Positions 8,567-16,847 of a DNA stretch of 64,000 nt are shown one piece after another. The notes beneath the pieces are model-generated. The model worked only from the letters and a program-made list of their open reading frames with translations. It had not been told where the DNA came from and made no database searches. This stretch comes from KBS-96 sp964247975. Lineage in GTDB: Bacteria > Acidobacteriota > Terriglobia > Bryobacterales > Bryobacteraceae. Each line of letters starts with the position of its first letter. Position 1 is the stretch's first letter. The stretch covers positions 62,001 to 126,000 of the forward strand of contig CAXTWH010000007.1 of assembly GCA_964247975.1 (NCBI GenBank), given 5' to 3'. Position numbers and translations under genes: made by a program.

Positions 8567-10300
8567 TCAATGCAGTAGTGCTAAAGCATCACCCATAATT
8601 CTCGTAACAGGTTGATTTTCCAGCAGCCCGTAAACTACTAATTTGCCGTGCTGCGGTTGCGCGGATTTCGCAGGCGGCGAAAACGACGGCAGGTACACTT
8701 TCCCATTCGCCACCACTGGCGGACAGAATTTCGCAAACATGCCCAATCGGTCGCGGCTGCTGTTTTTCTCGCTATTCCATAATTCCTGTGATAAATCCGC
8801 CGCGCTGAAAGCCCGTAAAACTCCTTCTACGGTTCCATTATTGGCGTCGCCGCCTTTCGGAATGGACGCCCACACAACACTGCTGGCGGGCGCAGCAGCG
8901 TTGCTCGAAAGCGACAACATGCCGCCCGGCATGCTCATCATCGGCGACGGAAACGGGCTGCGGCCTGCCGAAACAAAACGCTTACCGTCAAAACGGTACA
9001 CCCGCAGGTAATCTTCCTCAGCCCATAAGAAGATAAACAGATTATTGTTTGCATCGCGCCAAACTACCGGCGTACCGTGTATGTTGGCTGGCCGCCCGGA
9101 ACCAACGCTGTTGGTGGCCGCCTGCCATTCCTGAACCAGATGCATATTAACGCGGTCCAGCAGGTAGCACTTGCCGTCTTTAGTGCAAGCCAGCATAAAC
9201 GGCAGATCAGGCAATAATAAAGGACCGGTCGAAATATCCAGATCCAGATCGTTCATTTCACCGGCGTTGGCCGGAGTAAATGATTGCTTGACGCTCATCA
9301 GTTCGCCGGGGTAGAGTTGCAAAACGGATTGACCGAAGTTTCTGCCGCCGGTGCTGCCATTGCCGACCGCCGCGTAGATCACCGGAAAAGTGCCTTCGCG
9401 CGGCTCCGCCGATAGACCTGCGCCGCTTTGCCAGACTCCGCCTTGAATGCCGTCCGGAGTAGTGCAAAGCGCAGCGACTTGGTGTAAATGATGCGCATCG
9501 TAAGCCACAATCCAGCCGTGATAATTGAAGCGCGGTTCCCCATCGCCGTGCGCGCCGAGAGCAACGTAAAGAACACCGTCCTGCAAAAGAAGCGCGGTTC
9601 GGTTGAATAGCTTGCGCCCATCCATTGTGATTTTGCCGTCCGCATTACCCACGCCATTGCCTAAAGCGGTAGGGGAAATCGACAACGGGCTGCCGAGCTC
9701 GGTTTTCTGGCGTCCAGTGGCTAGATCGAATGCGAAAAGGCGACTCAGGTAAACTCCGCTCAGCTTGGTTTTCGCTACGGCGTAAATCGTGCTGCTGCTT
9801 TCATCAATCACCGGCGTGCTGACGATGCCCACATTATGCTCGAAATTCAGATACTCATCAGGAGCTTTTAAATCTGACACTTCCGCGCGAGGAACAGGCG
9901 CGCCGAACACTTCGCTGCCGACCTGCCAATAAGGATCGCCTTCCCCTGGTAGATCCGCATCAAAAGCATACAAGCGATTGTTGGTGGTCGCTACATAAAC
10001 TACGTTTCGCAGTCCACGACCGGCGATGGGAACGCTCGTTTTAATTAAAGGCTGCGCATACACATCGCCGTCTACTTCACGCTCGAAAAGCTTGCCGAAA
10101 GTTTTGTTATTTACGTTCTGAGCCGTGAGTTTCTTTTCGCGCGTATTAGCTCCCGAACGCCAGTTGTCATAACGATTCGTAAGCACATCAACCGGTGAAT
10201 CCGCATTGGAACCATCGTTTGAAAACAGCGGGATTGCGAACAAAAGACCAAGCAGGAAAACACTCCGTGCGGCCCAATTAGTTTGATTGCAGGAGCGCAT
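8567..10300 (-). CDS. Secreted PQQ-like beta-propeller protein
   Basis: A 577-residue exported protein. An N-terminal hydrophobic segment (SVFLLGLLFAIPLF) acts as signal peptide. The mature part starts with DVLTNRYDNWRSGANTREKKL, a form common in acidobacterial outer-surface quinoprotein-like propellers, followed by repeated blade strands such as NVVYVATTNNRLYAFDAD, STIYAVAKT and ADGKITMDG. I see no c-type haem motif (CxxCH) and no clear PQQ-binding active site, so it is probably a structural or binding propeller and not an active dehydrogenase. The gene stands alone between a sedolisin gene and a STAS-like gene on the same strand. Confidence 0.8.
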   Translation of the reverse strand: MRSCNQTNWAARSVFLLGLLFAIPLFSNDGSNADSPVDVLTNRYDNWRSGANTREKKLTAQNVNNKTFGKLFEREVDGDVYAQPLIKTSVPIAGRGLRNVVYVATTNNRLYAFDADLPGEGDPYWQVGSEVFGAPVPRAEVSDLKAPDEYLNFEHNVGIVSTPVIDESSSTIYAVAKTKLSGVYLSRLFAFDLATGRQKTELGSPLSISPTALGNGVGNADGKITMDGRKLFNRTALLLQDGVLYVALGAHGDGEPRFNYHGWIVAYDAHHLHQVAALCTTPDGIQGGVWQSGAGLSAEPREGTFPVIYAAVGNGSTGGRNFGQSVLQLYPGELMSVKQSFTPANAGEMNDLDLDISTGPLLLPDLPFMLACTKDGKCYLLDRVNMHLVQEWQAATNSVGSGRPANIHGTPVVWRDANNNLFIFLWAEEDYLRVYRFDGKRFVSAGRSPFPSPMMSMPGGMLSLSSNAAAPASSVVWASIPKGGDANNGTVEGVLRAFSAADLSQELWNSEKNSSRDRLGMFAKFCPPVVANGKVYLPSFSPPAKSAQPQHGKLVVYGLLENQPVTRIMGDALALLH

Positions 10301-10456
10301 TACAACAAAAGGCGCAAAGCAGAAAATTCTTGTAAGGATGAAACAGTTGTGCTTCGCATGTTGGGTAGTCGGCTTCTGTTTGTTTCGATGCGCCGTACAG
10401 CGTTGAAGTAGCAGGTTCCTCGCACCCTATTATTTCTTTACGGAAGCGTTCATAAA

Positions 10457-10493
10457 AAAAGGAAACTTGACGAGAATCGCCAAGTTTCCTTTT
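10457..10493 (-). terminator. Rho-independent terminator after the sedolisin gene
   Basis: A perfect 13-base inverted repeat (AAAAGGAAACTTG / CAAGTTTCCTTTT) with an 11-base loop, flanked by A- and T-runs. It lies 25 bases beyond the stop codon of the S53 protease on the minus strand, where the T-run follows the stem. Confidence 0.9.
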
Positions 10494-10517
10494 TGGAGAC
10501 CACAACTTAAAAAGAAA

Positions 10518-12344
10518 TTATGGGTTAGAAGGAGTTCCCGGGTCACCGGCAGCAGGAAGGTCAGCGGCATCAATGAATTCTTTGCCGAATAATGTTCCGT
10601 TGCCTAGTACCAGGTTATAACCTGCGTGTGTGTGATAAAAGCCGTTGAAACCGGGAACGCCGGTGCGGAAATAATTCACTGGAGCAGTGCCGTTAAACTG
10701 AGACTGCGCCAGTCGGTAGATGACGTAATTGACATTGCCAATGCGGCCCGGCACATACTGTTCTCTTAAGGCGAGTAGTCCCGCAAAATCCGGCGCAGAA
10801 GCGCTGGTACCGATCACGCCGTACAGATTGCCGCCTGCATAAACGTAATCGTAGCTGCGATCCGGTCCGCAAGGTTGGTAAGAGCCGACCGGGCAGCCGC
10901 CCATATGCAGGGAAAGATCGGGAACAGTGCGGTATTTAGCGGAGCCGGTTCGGACTAGTTGCTGGTAGTCAGGCTTCGGGAAAATTACGCTTTTGCCGCC
11001 GCCCGAACCCCAATAGCCGGCAGCAATCAGATTGCCGAAGTTGTAAGGATCTTCCGGTTCCAGCGGATCGCCATCCGCGTTTTCACGAATGTAGTTCGAT
11101 TCCAAACTGCCTGGAACATAAGTGGTAATCAGATTGCTTCCGCCAACGCCCGTAACGCTGGGGCTGACCGCAGGCCATTCCACGCCCACCTGATACGTTC
11201 CTGTGACCTGGGGCGGATTCTGGGGAGTGGTTGTGAAATACTCTACCGGTGGCAAGTCCAGCGCGCCATTGTCGCCGGAACTGGCCACGAATGTGATGCC
11301 CTGGGCATTACCTTGTTTGAACAATGATTCATACACCTGCAGAATGCCTGTAAAGTCCTGGCCATTGTTGTAATCCGGGCCATATGTAGCTTCCGGGCCG
11401 CCAAAGGATGAGCTGACAATATCAGCCTGGTTTTCTTCTACGATCTGAAGATAACCGGCAATAATAGCCTGGTCCGACAAATCGGGAATATTGTACAGAT
11501 ATAACGTTGCGTCCGGCGCCATGCCGCCCGTTTGTTGCAGGTCGAGCGAAACTTCCACCGAGCCGCCGTTATTGTTTACATCAAAGGCTGCGCCGCCCAG
11601 CACCGGGCGTCTCACTACCACGGGAGGTTTCAAACCTTCGTGGCCGAAATACAACTGCATGTCAGTATCGTTATAGTCGGAAGACATCAAAATGCCGATA
11701 TTGACACCTTTTCCGGTTAGCGATTGATAAGAAGGGAAACCGTAAGCTTGCTTCAAATCAGTGAACCAGTATCCGCCTTTGGGGCTTTTCCGGTTCTCGG
11801 GTTCGCTTACCGGCTTAGCATGGGAATAAACTCGATTGCGTATCACCGGCGAGAAATGAACAACCTGGGCTCCCGTCTGGGTGAGAGCGGCGGGAAGCGT
11901 GAGCGCATTGCTGCTGATCAGTTTCCGGCTTCCCCGCGCCGATACGCCATTCATAATCGATGTCGCAAACGCGTTTTCCACGTTGCTCACCGTGCCTTCC
12001 ACATGAACGCCGTGGCTGTGCGTTCTGGTCACGTTCAACCCATAACGCTTTAACGCTTCTGTAACTCGGGCCACGTCGGCTGTTCGAGGGCCGAATCGAG
12101 CATTAAACTGTTGCGGAGTGAGCCATTTGTGATAGTTGGCTGAACCCGGTGTATGCAGGGAAACCAGAAGCTGGTCAAGCTCAACAGTGTGTTGAAGCGG
12201 CATATACACTTCAAACTCCACCGTCTGGTTCGCAGCAGCGCGCCCATTTACCCTGTATTTTTCCAGAGCGAATGCTTGTCCTGCTACTAGTAATGAGAGC
12301 AACGCGCTGAAACCGAAGCGCGCCGGAAACGAAGAAAGCTTCAA
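10518..12344 (-). CDS. Secreted sedolisin-family peptidase (S53, pro-kumamolisin type)
   Basis: An acid-acting serine carboxyl endopeptidase made as a secreted zymogen of 608 residues. A signal peptide (FSALLSLLVAGQAFA) precedes the pro-domain, which shows LDQLLVSLHTPGSANYHKWLTPQQF and later VHVEGTVSNVENAF. In the catalytic domain, the Glu/Asp pair is in SVEVSLDLQQ, the oxyanion Asp in VASSGDNGA, and the nucleophile in GTSASAPDFAG. The C-terminal segment around VLGNGTLFG corresponds to the usual GTG-rich calcium site. The start is a TTG with a strong AGGAGG site six bases upstream. Likely role: extracellular protein degradation. Confidence 0.93.
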   Translation of the reverse strand: MKLSSFPARFGFSALLSLLVAGQAFALEKYRVNGRAAANQTVEFEVYMPLQHTVELDQLLVSLHTPGSANYHKWLTPQQFNARFGPRTADVARVTEALKRYGLNVTRTHSHGVHVEGTVSNVENAFATSIMNGVSARGSRKLISSNALTLPAALTQTGAQVVHFSPVIRNRVYSHAKPVSEPENRKSPKGGYWFTDLKQAYGFPSYQSLTGKGVNIGILMSSDYNDTDMQLYFGHEGLKPPVVVRRPVLGGAAFDVNNNGGSVEVSLDLQQTGGMAPDATLYLYNIPDLSDQAIIAGYLQIVEENQADIVSSSFGGPEATYGPDYNNGQDFTGILQVYESLFKQGNAQGITFVASSGDNGALDLPPVEYFTTTPQNPPQVTGTYQVGVEWPAVSPSVTGVGGSNLITTYVPGSLESNYIRENADGDPLEPEDPYNFGNLIAAGYWGSGGGKSVIFPKPDYQQLVRTGSAKYRTVPDLSLHMGGCPVGSYQPCGPDRSYDYVYAGGNLYGVIGTSASAPDFAGLLALREQYVPGRIGNVNYVIYRLAQSQFNGTAPVNYFRTGVPGFNGFYHTHAGYNLVLGNGTLFGKEFIDAADLPAAGDPGTPSNP

Positions 12345-12590
12345 TCGATCCTCCTTGTGAAGTATCAGACTCAGTGAAGTGACGAACTTAAAACAACAAG
12401 CGATTTGTAGGACGAAGATCCCGCTCAGAGTAACACAGAAAAACGAGGAAAACCAAGGTGGTATCCCTTCCCAGAACGAAACAGAATAATTGCTAGGACG
12501 TATTAACGCCGCTTTAACGTGAGTGGCTCGTTATTTCGTGTAGTGTTTGCCGCAACCACGTTCATCTTTAATGATCTTCCCGAGCCGCAA

Positions 12591-12606
12591 GAACATCGCC
12601 ATGTTC
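12591..12606 (-). terminator. Short hairpin directly after ccmD
   Basis: GAACAT-CGCC-ATGTTC is a perfect 6-base-arm hairpin starting 3 bases past the ccmD stop on the minus strand. It has no good T-run, so it could be a weak terminator or a 3'-end stabiliser of the ccm transcript. The rest of 12345-12590 holds only the sedolisin upstream region and no gene I can support. Confidence 0.35.
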
Positions 12607-12609
12607 GAA

Positions 12610-12780
12610 TCAGAATCTAGTTTGCTGGCCGGTTTCTTTCGCGCTCATCAAGCGCTTCACATCTTCCAGTTCGCGTTTTAAGCGGCTGGAACGGCGCACC
12701 AGCGTGAACACGTAAAAGAACACAATCAGCCACGCCGCCAGAAAGCCATAGAACATGAACAAAAAGTTTCGCGCGTCCAT
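12610..12780 (-). CDS. ccmD: CcmD-like haem exporter small subunit
   Basis: A 56-residue protein that begins MDARNFLFMFYGFLAAWLIV, with one membrane helix (about 5-28) followed by a charged amphipathic tail (RRSSRLKRELEDVKRL). This is the shape of CcmD, the small subunit that holds apo-holo CcmE release at the CcmABC complex. It lies 17 bases after ccmC in the same direction and has an AGGAG site upstream. Identification rests on position and topology, since CcmD sequences are poorly conserved. Confidence 0.82.
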   Translation of the reverse strand: MDARNFLFMFYGFLAAWLIVFFYVFTLVRRSSRLKRELEDVKRLMSAKETGQQTRF

Positions 12781-12797
12781 TATTTGGTTGTCTCCTT

Positions 12798-13481
12798 TTA
12801 AGCGTGCGCTAGTCGGCGCATAGCATCAATCTCGCGTTCTGTTTCTTCCTGCTTCGTTCGCACCAGCACGATCGCTGCTGCAATCAGCAGAAACGCGAAA
12901 ACATTGCGGTAGACCATTGCTTCCATCGACGGGTCAATCGCGCCGCCTCCGGTTCTGATGCTTAACACCGGGCCGGGATGCTGCGTGCGAAACCATTCAA
13001 TCGACTTCCACACAATCACAATATCGACGCATCCGAAGATTGACATGGCCGCGGAAAGCCGGGCGCGCTGCGTCGGCTCATCAATCGATCGGCGCAGCAG
13101 CAGATAGCCGCAGTAAATCAGCAGGCACACGAACATGGAGGTGAGCCGGTAATCCCAGGTCCACCAGATGCCCCAGATGATCCGGGCCCAGATGCTGCCC
13201 GTGACCACATTCACAAAGGCAAAAACCAGCGCCACTTCGTTCACCGAAGCGGCAATGGAGTCAAACGCCAGATTTTTCGTCGACAAGTAACCGATGCTCA
13301 ACAGCAAGCCGGTGAAGAACCCGGTGAAGCAGGTGATCGCCGCCGGAAGATGCAGAAAAAAGATTCGATAAATTGCCCCCTGGGCCGCTTCATCCGGCAG
13401 CACGTTCAGGATCTGGTACAAATTCACAAAGAAAAACAAACCACCTGCTGCCAGCAGCGCATAAGTTAATTTGTCACGCAT
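12798..13481 (-). CDS. ccmC: Haem exporter / haem-handling protein CcmC
   Basis: An integral membrane protein of 227 residues with six predicted helices. It carries the tryptophan-rich haem-handling motif IWGIWWTWDYRLTSM near residue 105, between periplasmic segments, and a conserved His in the second helix region (FFLHLPAAI). CcmC presents haem to CcmE at the outer face of the inner membrane. It follows ccmB by 18 bases and precedes ccmD. Confidence 0.93.
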   Translation of the reverse strand: MRDKLTYALLAAGGLFFFVNLYQILNVLPDEAAQGAIYRIFFLHLPAAITCFTGFFTGLLLSIGYLSTKNLAFDSIAASVNEVALVFAFVNVVTGSIWARIIWGIWWTWDYRLTSMFVCLLIYCGYLLLRRSIDEPTQRARLSAAMSIFGCVDIVIVWKSIEWFRTQHPGPVLSIRTGGGAIDPSMEAMVYRNVFAFLLIAAAIVLVRTKQEETEREIDAMRRLAHA

Positions 13482-13499
13482 AGAAAAACTCTTTCTCTT

Positions 13500-14180
13500 C
13501 TAGTTCACCAAAATCGTTTCGGCCAAGGCGATTGCGAGTGATGTAAAGATGATGTCAAACACAATTAGCACGCGCAACCACAAATATCCGTTGCTGCCCC
13601 AGCCCTCGATTGTTAATGCGTAGTTCGTTAGTTCAATGGCGCTGATCAGCAGCGGAATCAGCAGGGGATAAATCACCACCGGCAGCATGATTTCCCGCAA
13701 ACGCAGATTCACCGTAAGCGCCCCGAACACCGAGCCCACAATCGAAACGCCCCAAGTCCCTAGCAAACATGTTGTTCCAAGCTGCAACAGGTGCAGCACC
13801 CAGTTCACATTAAAAAAGATGCCAAACACAAACAAAGATACAGTTTCCACCAGCAGCAGCAAAACCAGGCTGGTTACGGCTTTGCCGATCACCAGGCTTC
13901 CAGCGGAAAGCGGGGACGCCAGCAGCACTTCCAGGCACTCGTTCGGCTGTTCGCGCGCAAAGCCGCGATTAAAAATCAACGCTCCGGCAAAAGTAAAACT
14001 CAGCCACAACAAGCCGCCCGCAATCGCCTTGGTTTCTTCCGCGCCGGGGTCGAAAGCAAAACTGAATAACACCAGGATCACCACCGCAAAGGCCGCCGCC
14101 GAGTTCAACGATTCTTTGGTGCGAAACTCAATCGCCAGATCCTTGCGGGCCACTGCCCACGCTTGTTGCAGCGGGTTCAT
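13500..14180 (-). CDS. ccmB: Cytochrome c maturation ABC permease CcmB
   Basis: A 226-residue permease with six hydrophobic segments, starting with the typical cytoplasmic ARKDLAIEFRTKESL and later GGLLWLSFTFAGALIFNRGFARE. It partners CcmA to release holo-CcmE from the CcmC complex. It starts 8 bases after ccmA. Confidence 0.92.
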   Translation of the reverse strand: MNPLQQAWAVARKDLAIEFRTKESLNSAAAFAVVILVLFSFAFDPGAEETKAIAGGLLWLSFTFAGALIFNRGFAREQPNECLEVLLASPLSAGSLVIGKAVTSLVLLLLVETVSLFVFGIFFNVNWVLHLLQLGTTCLLGTWGVSIVGSVFGALTVNLRLREIMLPVVIYPLLIPLLISAIELTNYALTIEGWGSNGYLWLRVLIVFDIIFTSLAIALAETILVN

Positions 14181-14188
14181 CGGGAAGC

Positions 14189-14899
14189 TTAAACGCCGCC
14201 TAATTCTGTGTATTCGCGGTACAACAGCGCCGGATCATCGAGCATAGCCTGGGTCCGCTCGCCTGCATAACGTAATTTACCCTGCTCGATTAAAGCTACT
14301 TGCGAAGCAATCACCATCGCTTCCCGAATCTGGTGCGTGGAAAACAGAATAGTTGTTCCGCGATTTCGCGCTTCCTGCAAAAGCTCGCTCAACATTTTGA
14401 TGGCGCGGTCATCGAGCGAGGTAAACGGCTCGTCCAGTAAGAGCAATTTCGGTTCCGACAAAAACGTGCGGGCCAATGCTAGACGCTGGCGCATGCCCCG
14501 CGAATACTGCCGCACTGGAATATCGCTTACTCGCGCCAGGTCCACCCGTTCGAGCCATTCCTGAAGGTGTTGATCTAAATCAGTCCTACCCGCTGCCCGG
14601 GCAAAAAAGCGTAGGTTCTCGCGTGCGCTTAAGTCTTCATAAACACCGATGCCATGCCCGAGAAATCCGGTAGTTCGCCGTGCTTGATCGCTGCGCGGTT
14701 TTGCGCCGAAAACTGAAATGTCTCCTTTCTGATAAGGAGACAATCCCGCCAGCACTCGCAGCAAAGTTGTTTTGCCCGCGCCGTTACGACCCAGCAGAGC
14801 GCAAGAATCGCCTTCTCCGATCCGCAGCGTATAATCGCGAAGCGCCGGATAATCACCGTAATACTTCCAAACGCCTTCGAGAGCGATCACCGCAGACAT
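14189..14899 (-). CDS. ccmA: Cytochrome c maturation ABC ATPase CcmA
   Basis: A 236-residue ABC ATPase. Walker A is GRNGAGKTTLLRVLAG (near residue 38), the signature is YSRGMRQRLALARTFL, Walker B is KLLLLDEPFTSLDD, and the switch His is in FSTHQIREA. Placement directly before ccmB identifies it as CcmA and not a generic ABC subunit. It starts 6 bases after the preceding gene. Confidence 0.93.
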   Translation of the reverse strand: MSAVIALEGVWKYYGDYPALRDYTLRIGEGDSCALLGRNGAGKTTLLRVLAGLSPYQKGDISVFGAKPRSDQARRTTGFLGHGIGVYEDLSARENLRFFARAAGRTDLDQHLQEWLERVDLARVSDIPVRQYSRGMRQRLALARTFLSEPKLLLLDEPFTSLDDRAIKMLSELLQEARNRGTTILFSTHQIREAMVIASQVALIEQGKLRYAGERTQAMLDDPALLYREYTELGGV

Positions 14900-14905
14900 G
14901 GTGGA

Positions 14906-15910
14906 TTATCTCCCAATGTCGCGTACCGGCGAGGAACGGTAAAGCGTCACTAAGCCGGCTGTTAATGCGGCCAAAGCCAAACCAACCAGCCAGCCTAGAT
15001 GCTGATACACCGGCGGATTTTTTTGTTCCACTTGTGGCCGGTCGGCATCATCGCCCGGGTCGGCAGCGCCACTGTTCAGACTGCCCACTCCGGTTACATT
15101 AATGGCGTAAGCGGGTTTCAGCAGATCATAAATAGTGGCCTGTGTTTGCGGTTCCTGGCCGAGGGATTTGATGTCTGAGCTTTCCATCGTCACTCCGGCA
15201 GGCGCAACAAAACGCACCGGGCCGTCAGGCTGGCCTTTGATGTTGACTACTCGTCCTCGCAGAACCGAAGGCGAACCCATCGGCAGAAGATAACTTAAGT
15301 TAAACTGCGTTTCCCCAGGCTTCACCGGGTAGTCAACTTTATAAACGTCATCTTCTTTGGTTTTTTCGGCAGACCGGGGCAGCGGCATTCCGCTCGGCCC
15401 TTGCACTTGCACGCGCACTTGCCCGTTTGCTGCCGGCGGCAGAAAGAAACGCGCCCCGCCCAGATTGGAATCGGCAAACGTCAGGTTGCTGCCATTTTGA
15501 ACAATGATGGTTTCGTTCACCAGCGTCTGGCCTTCGTTCGGCTGCACCACAATCATGTGCTGCGTAATGCGCGCTTCCGCCGGGGACTTGGTTGCGTTAA
15601 ATACTTTTACATCCACGCCGGAGGTCGGCACATTCGGTGTTAACAGCGTGTTGTAAGTGACGCCCTGATACTGCGCTTGCAACAACTGCGGTCCGCCGCC
15701 CGGCTGGTCCTGATCAAAATGAAAATGGCCCTGCGCATCGCTCGCGGTCTGCCCGAGCGTTTGCATTCCTTGTTGACCAGGTTTCACTAGCGTAATGGAA
15801 ACTGCGGGTTGCACCAGGCCGGTTGTGCCGTTCGTCACCGTGCCGTCAATTGCGGCAAACAAGTAAGGAGAGGTTGCCAGTAGTGCCAAAAACAAAACGG
15901 TTCTACTCAT
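14906..15910 (-). CDS. Secreted, C-terminally anchored protein within the ccm cluster
   Basis: A 334-residue protein of unknown function. Residues 1-19 form a signal peptide (SRTVLFLALLATSPYLFA). A carboxypeptidase-regulatory-like beta domain follows (IDGTVTNGTTGLVQPAVSITLV..DAQGHFHFDQ). Middle strands include IIVQNGSNLTF. A membrane helix near the end (LVGLALAALTAGLVTLYRS) should anchor it, with the bulk in the periplasm. The start ATG overlaps the stop of the upstream zinc-ribbon gene (ATGA); a longer frame exists but would run into that gene. No Cys pair or haem motif is visible. Its tight position between ccmH-like and ccmA genes suggests an accessory role in cytochrome c assembly, which is inference. 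Confidence 0.8.
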   Translation of the reverse strand: MSRTVLFLALLATSPYLFAAIDGTVTNGTTGLVQPAVSITLVKPGQQGMQTLGQTASDAQGHFHFDQDQPGGGPQLLQAQYQGVTYNTLLTPNVPTSGVDVKVFNATKSPAEARITQHMIVVQPNEGQTLVNETIIVQNGSNLTFADSNLGGARFFLPPAANGQVRVQVQGPSGMPLPRSAEKTKEDDVYKVDYPVKPGETQFNLSYLLPMGSPSVLRGRVVNIKGQPDGPVRFVAPAGVTMESSDIKSLGQEPQTQATIYDLLKPAYAINVTGVGSLNSGAADPGDDADRPQVEQKNPPVYQHLGWLVGLALAALTAGLVTLYRSSPVRDIGR

Positions 15911-16311
15911 GCCATCGCCTTCCCGCATTCGCCGCAGAAGCGCATGGTTGTTGAAAATTTGGCTCCGCAATGCGGGCATTTCTTGGTAGCGTCGGCCGCT
16001 TTCGTCTTAGCAGTCGGCGCTGTTTGCTTGGTAGTTAAACCAAGGCGCTTGGTGGTTTCTTCCATGTCCGCTAAAACACCGGCCAGTTCTTTTTGCAGAA
16101 CCAGCTTTGTGCGCTGGTAATCGGCATCGGAAAGTTTGCCGAGCCGGTATTCAAACTGAAGATCGCGGAGATTGTCGTAAATAGCAGCTTTGCGGTCTTC
16201 TAGATGCTGCAACGGAGAAACCGGCACCGGCGCGGGAATATCTTGCGGACGAACAAACAATGTATACAAGAGAATGCCAACGACCAGCGCGGCGGCCAGA
16301 ACAATAATCAT
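15907..16311 (-). CDS. Membrane-anchored zinc-ribbon protein (CcmI-like N-terminus)
   Basis: A 134-residue protein: an N-terminal membrane helix (IIVLAAALVVGILLYTLFV), a helical segment LEDRKAAIYDNLRDLQFEYRLGKLSDADY resembling the N-terminal part of CcmI, a linker rich in Ala/Thr/Lys, and a C-terminal zinc ribbon (CPHCGAKF...CGECGKA). It overlaps both neighbours by 4 bases. CcmI acts as an apocytochrome chaperone, but here the TPR part is replaced by a ribbon. The metal site would face the cytoplasm or periplasm depending on topology, which I cannot settle. Confidence 0.8.
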   Translation of the reverse strand: MIIVLAAALVVGILLYTLFVRPQDIPAPVPVSPLQHLEDRKAAIYDNLRDLQFEYRLGKLSDADYQRTKLVLQKELAGVLADMEETTKRLGLTTKQTAPTAKTKAADATKKCPHCGAKFSTTMRFCGECGKAMA

Positions 16312-16847
16312 CTCCTTGCGTTCGGCCTGTTCCCCTGTTGAGCGTCCTCCGGCTCTCCTAACTCTGAATCGATCTGGTCGCGAAAACGATCGAGCACAGC
16401 CCGATCCACATCATTCACCGGCACTGCTTCTTGCTGACTGTTACGGCGCACCCACCAGGAATAAACTAAAAAGCCCCCGAACAAAGCCGCACCCGGCATC
16501 AGCCAGGTCAACAAGCCCCAGCCCTCGCCGGGAGGCGCAGCTAAAGCCACTACGCCTGCTTCCTTTACGATGGCATTCAGAATATTGGCATCGCTTTGGC
16601 CCTGCTCCTGCGCGGCTTTAATCCGCGCCCGCATCGGCTCGGTGTAATGGCAGCGGATCATGGGACAAGTTGCCACCGTATTGCGGCAAGTACCACAGCG
16701 GCAGGCCAGCTTTTCGCCTACTCGCGCCACGCCTGGAGTTAACAAGGTAGTGGGGTCCTGCTCCTGCGCCGGCAGAACAATAATTGTGAAAAGAAAAGCG
16801 GCGAAAAGTTTAAGATTCCACCGTTGCAGGTTTTTGAGCAAGTCCAA
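16308..16847 (-). CDS. ccmH: Cytochrome c maturation thiol protein CcmH-like
   Basis: A 179-residue protein with an N-terminal signal/anchor (LKLFAAFLFTIIVLPA), then the CcmH-like domain with cysteines in LACRCGTCRNTVATC and IRCHYTEPMRARI, and a second helix (LLTWLMPGAALFGGFLVYSWWV). CcmH reduces the cysteines of the CxxCH site so haem can attach. The motif CRCGTC differs from the proteobacterial LRCxxCQ form and has two extra cysteines, so the redox pair may be arranged differently. The start overlaps the end of ccmF by 38 bases. Confidence 0.82.
   Translation of the reverse strand: MDLLKNLQRWNLKLFAAFLFTIIVLPAQEQDPTTLLTPGVARVGEKLACRCGTCRNTVATCPMIRCHYTEPMRARIKAAQEQGQSDANILNAIVKEAGVVALAAPPGEGWGLLTWLMPGAALFGGFLVYSWWVRRNSQQEAVPVNDVDRAVLDRFRDQIDSELGEPEDAQQGNRPNARR

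Noticed and set aside
8567..10300. Active PQQ-dependent alcohol dehydrogenase
   Set aside because: The propeller is clear, but no haem motif, disulfide ring or PQQ active-site Asp could be assigned.
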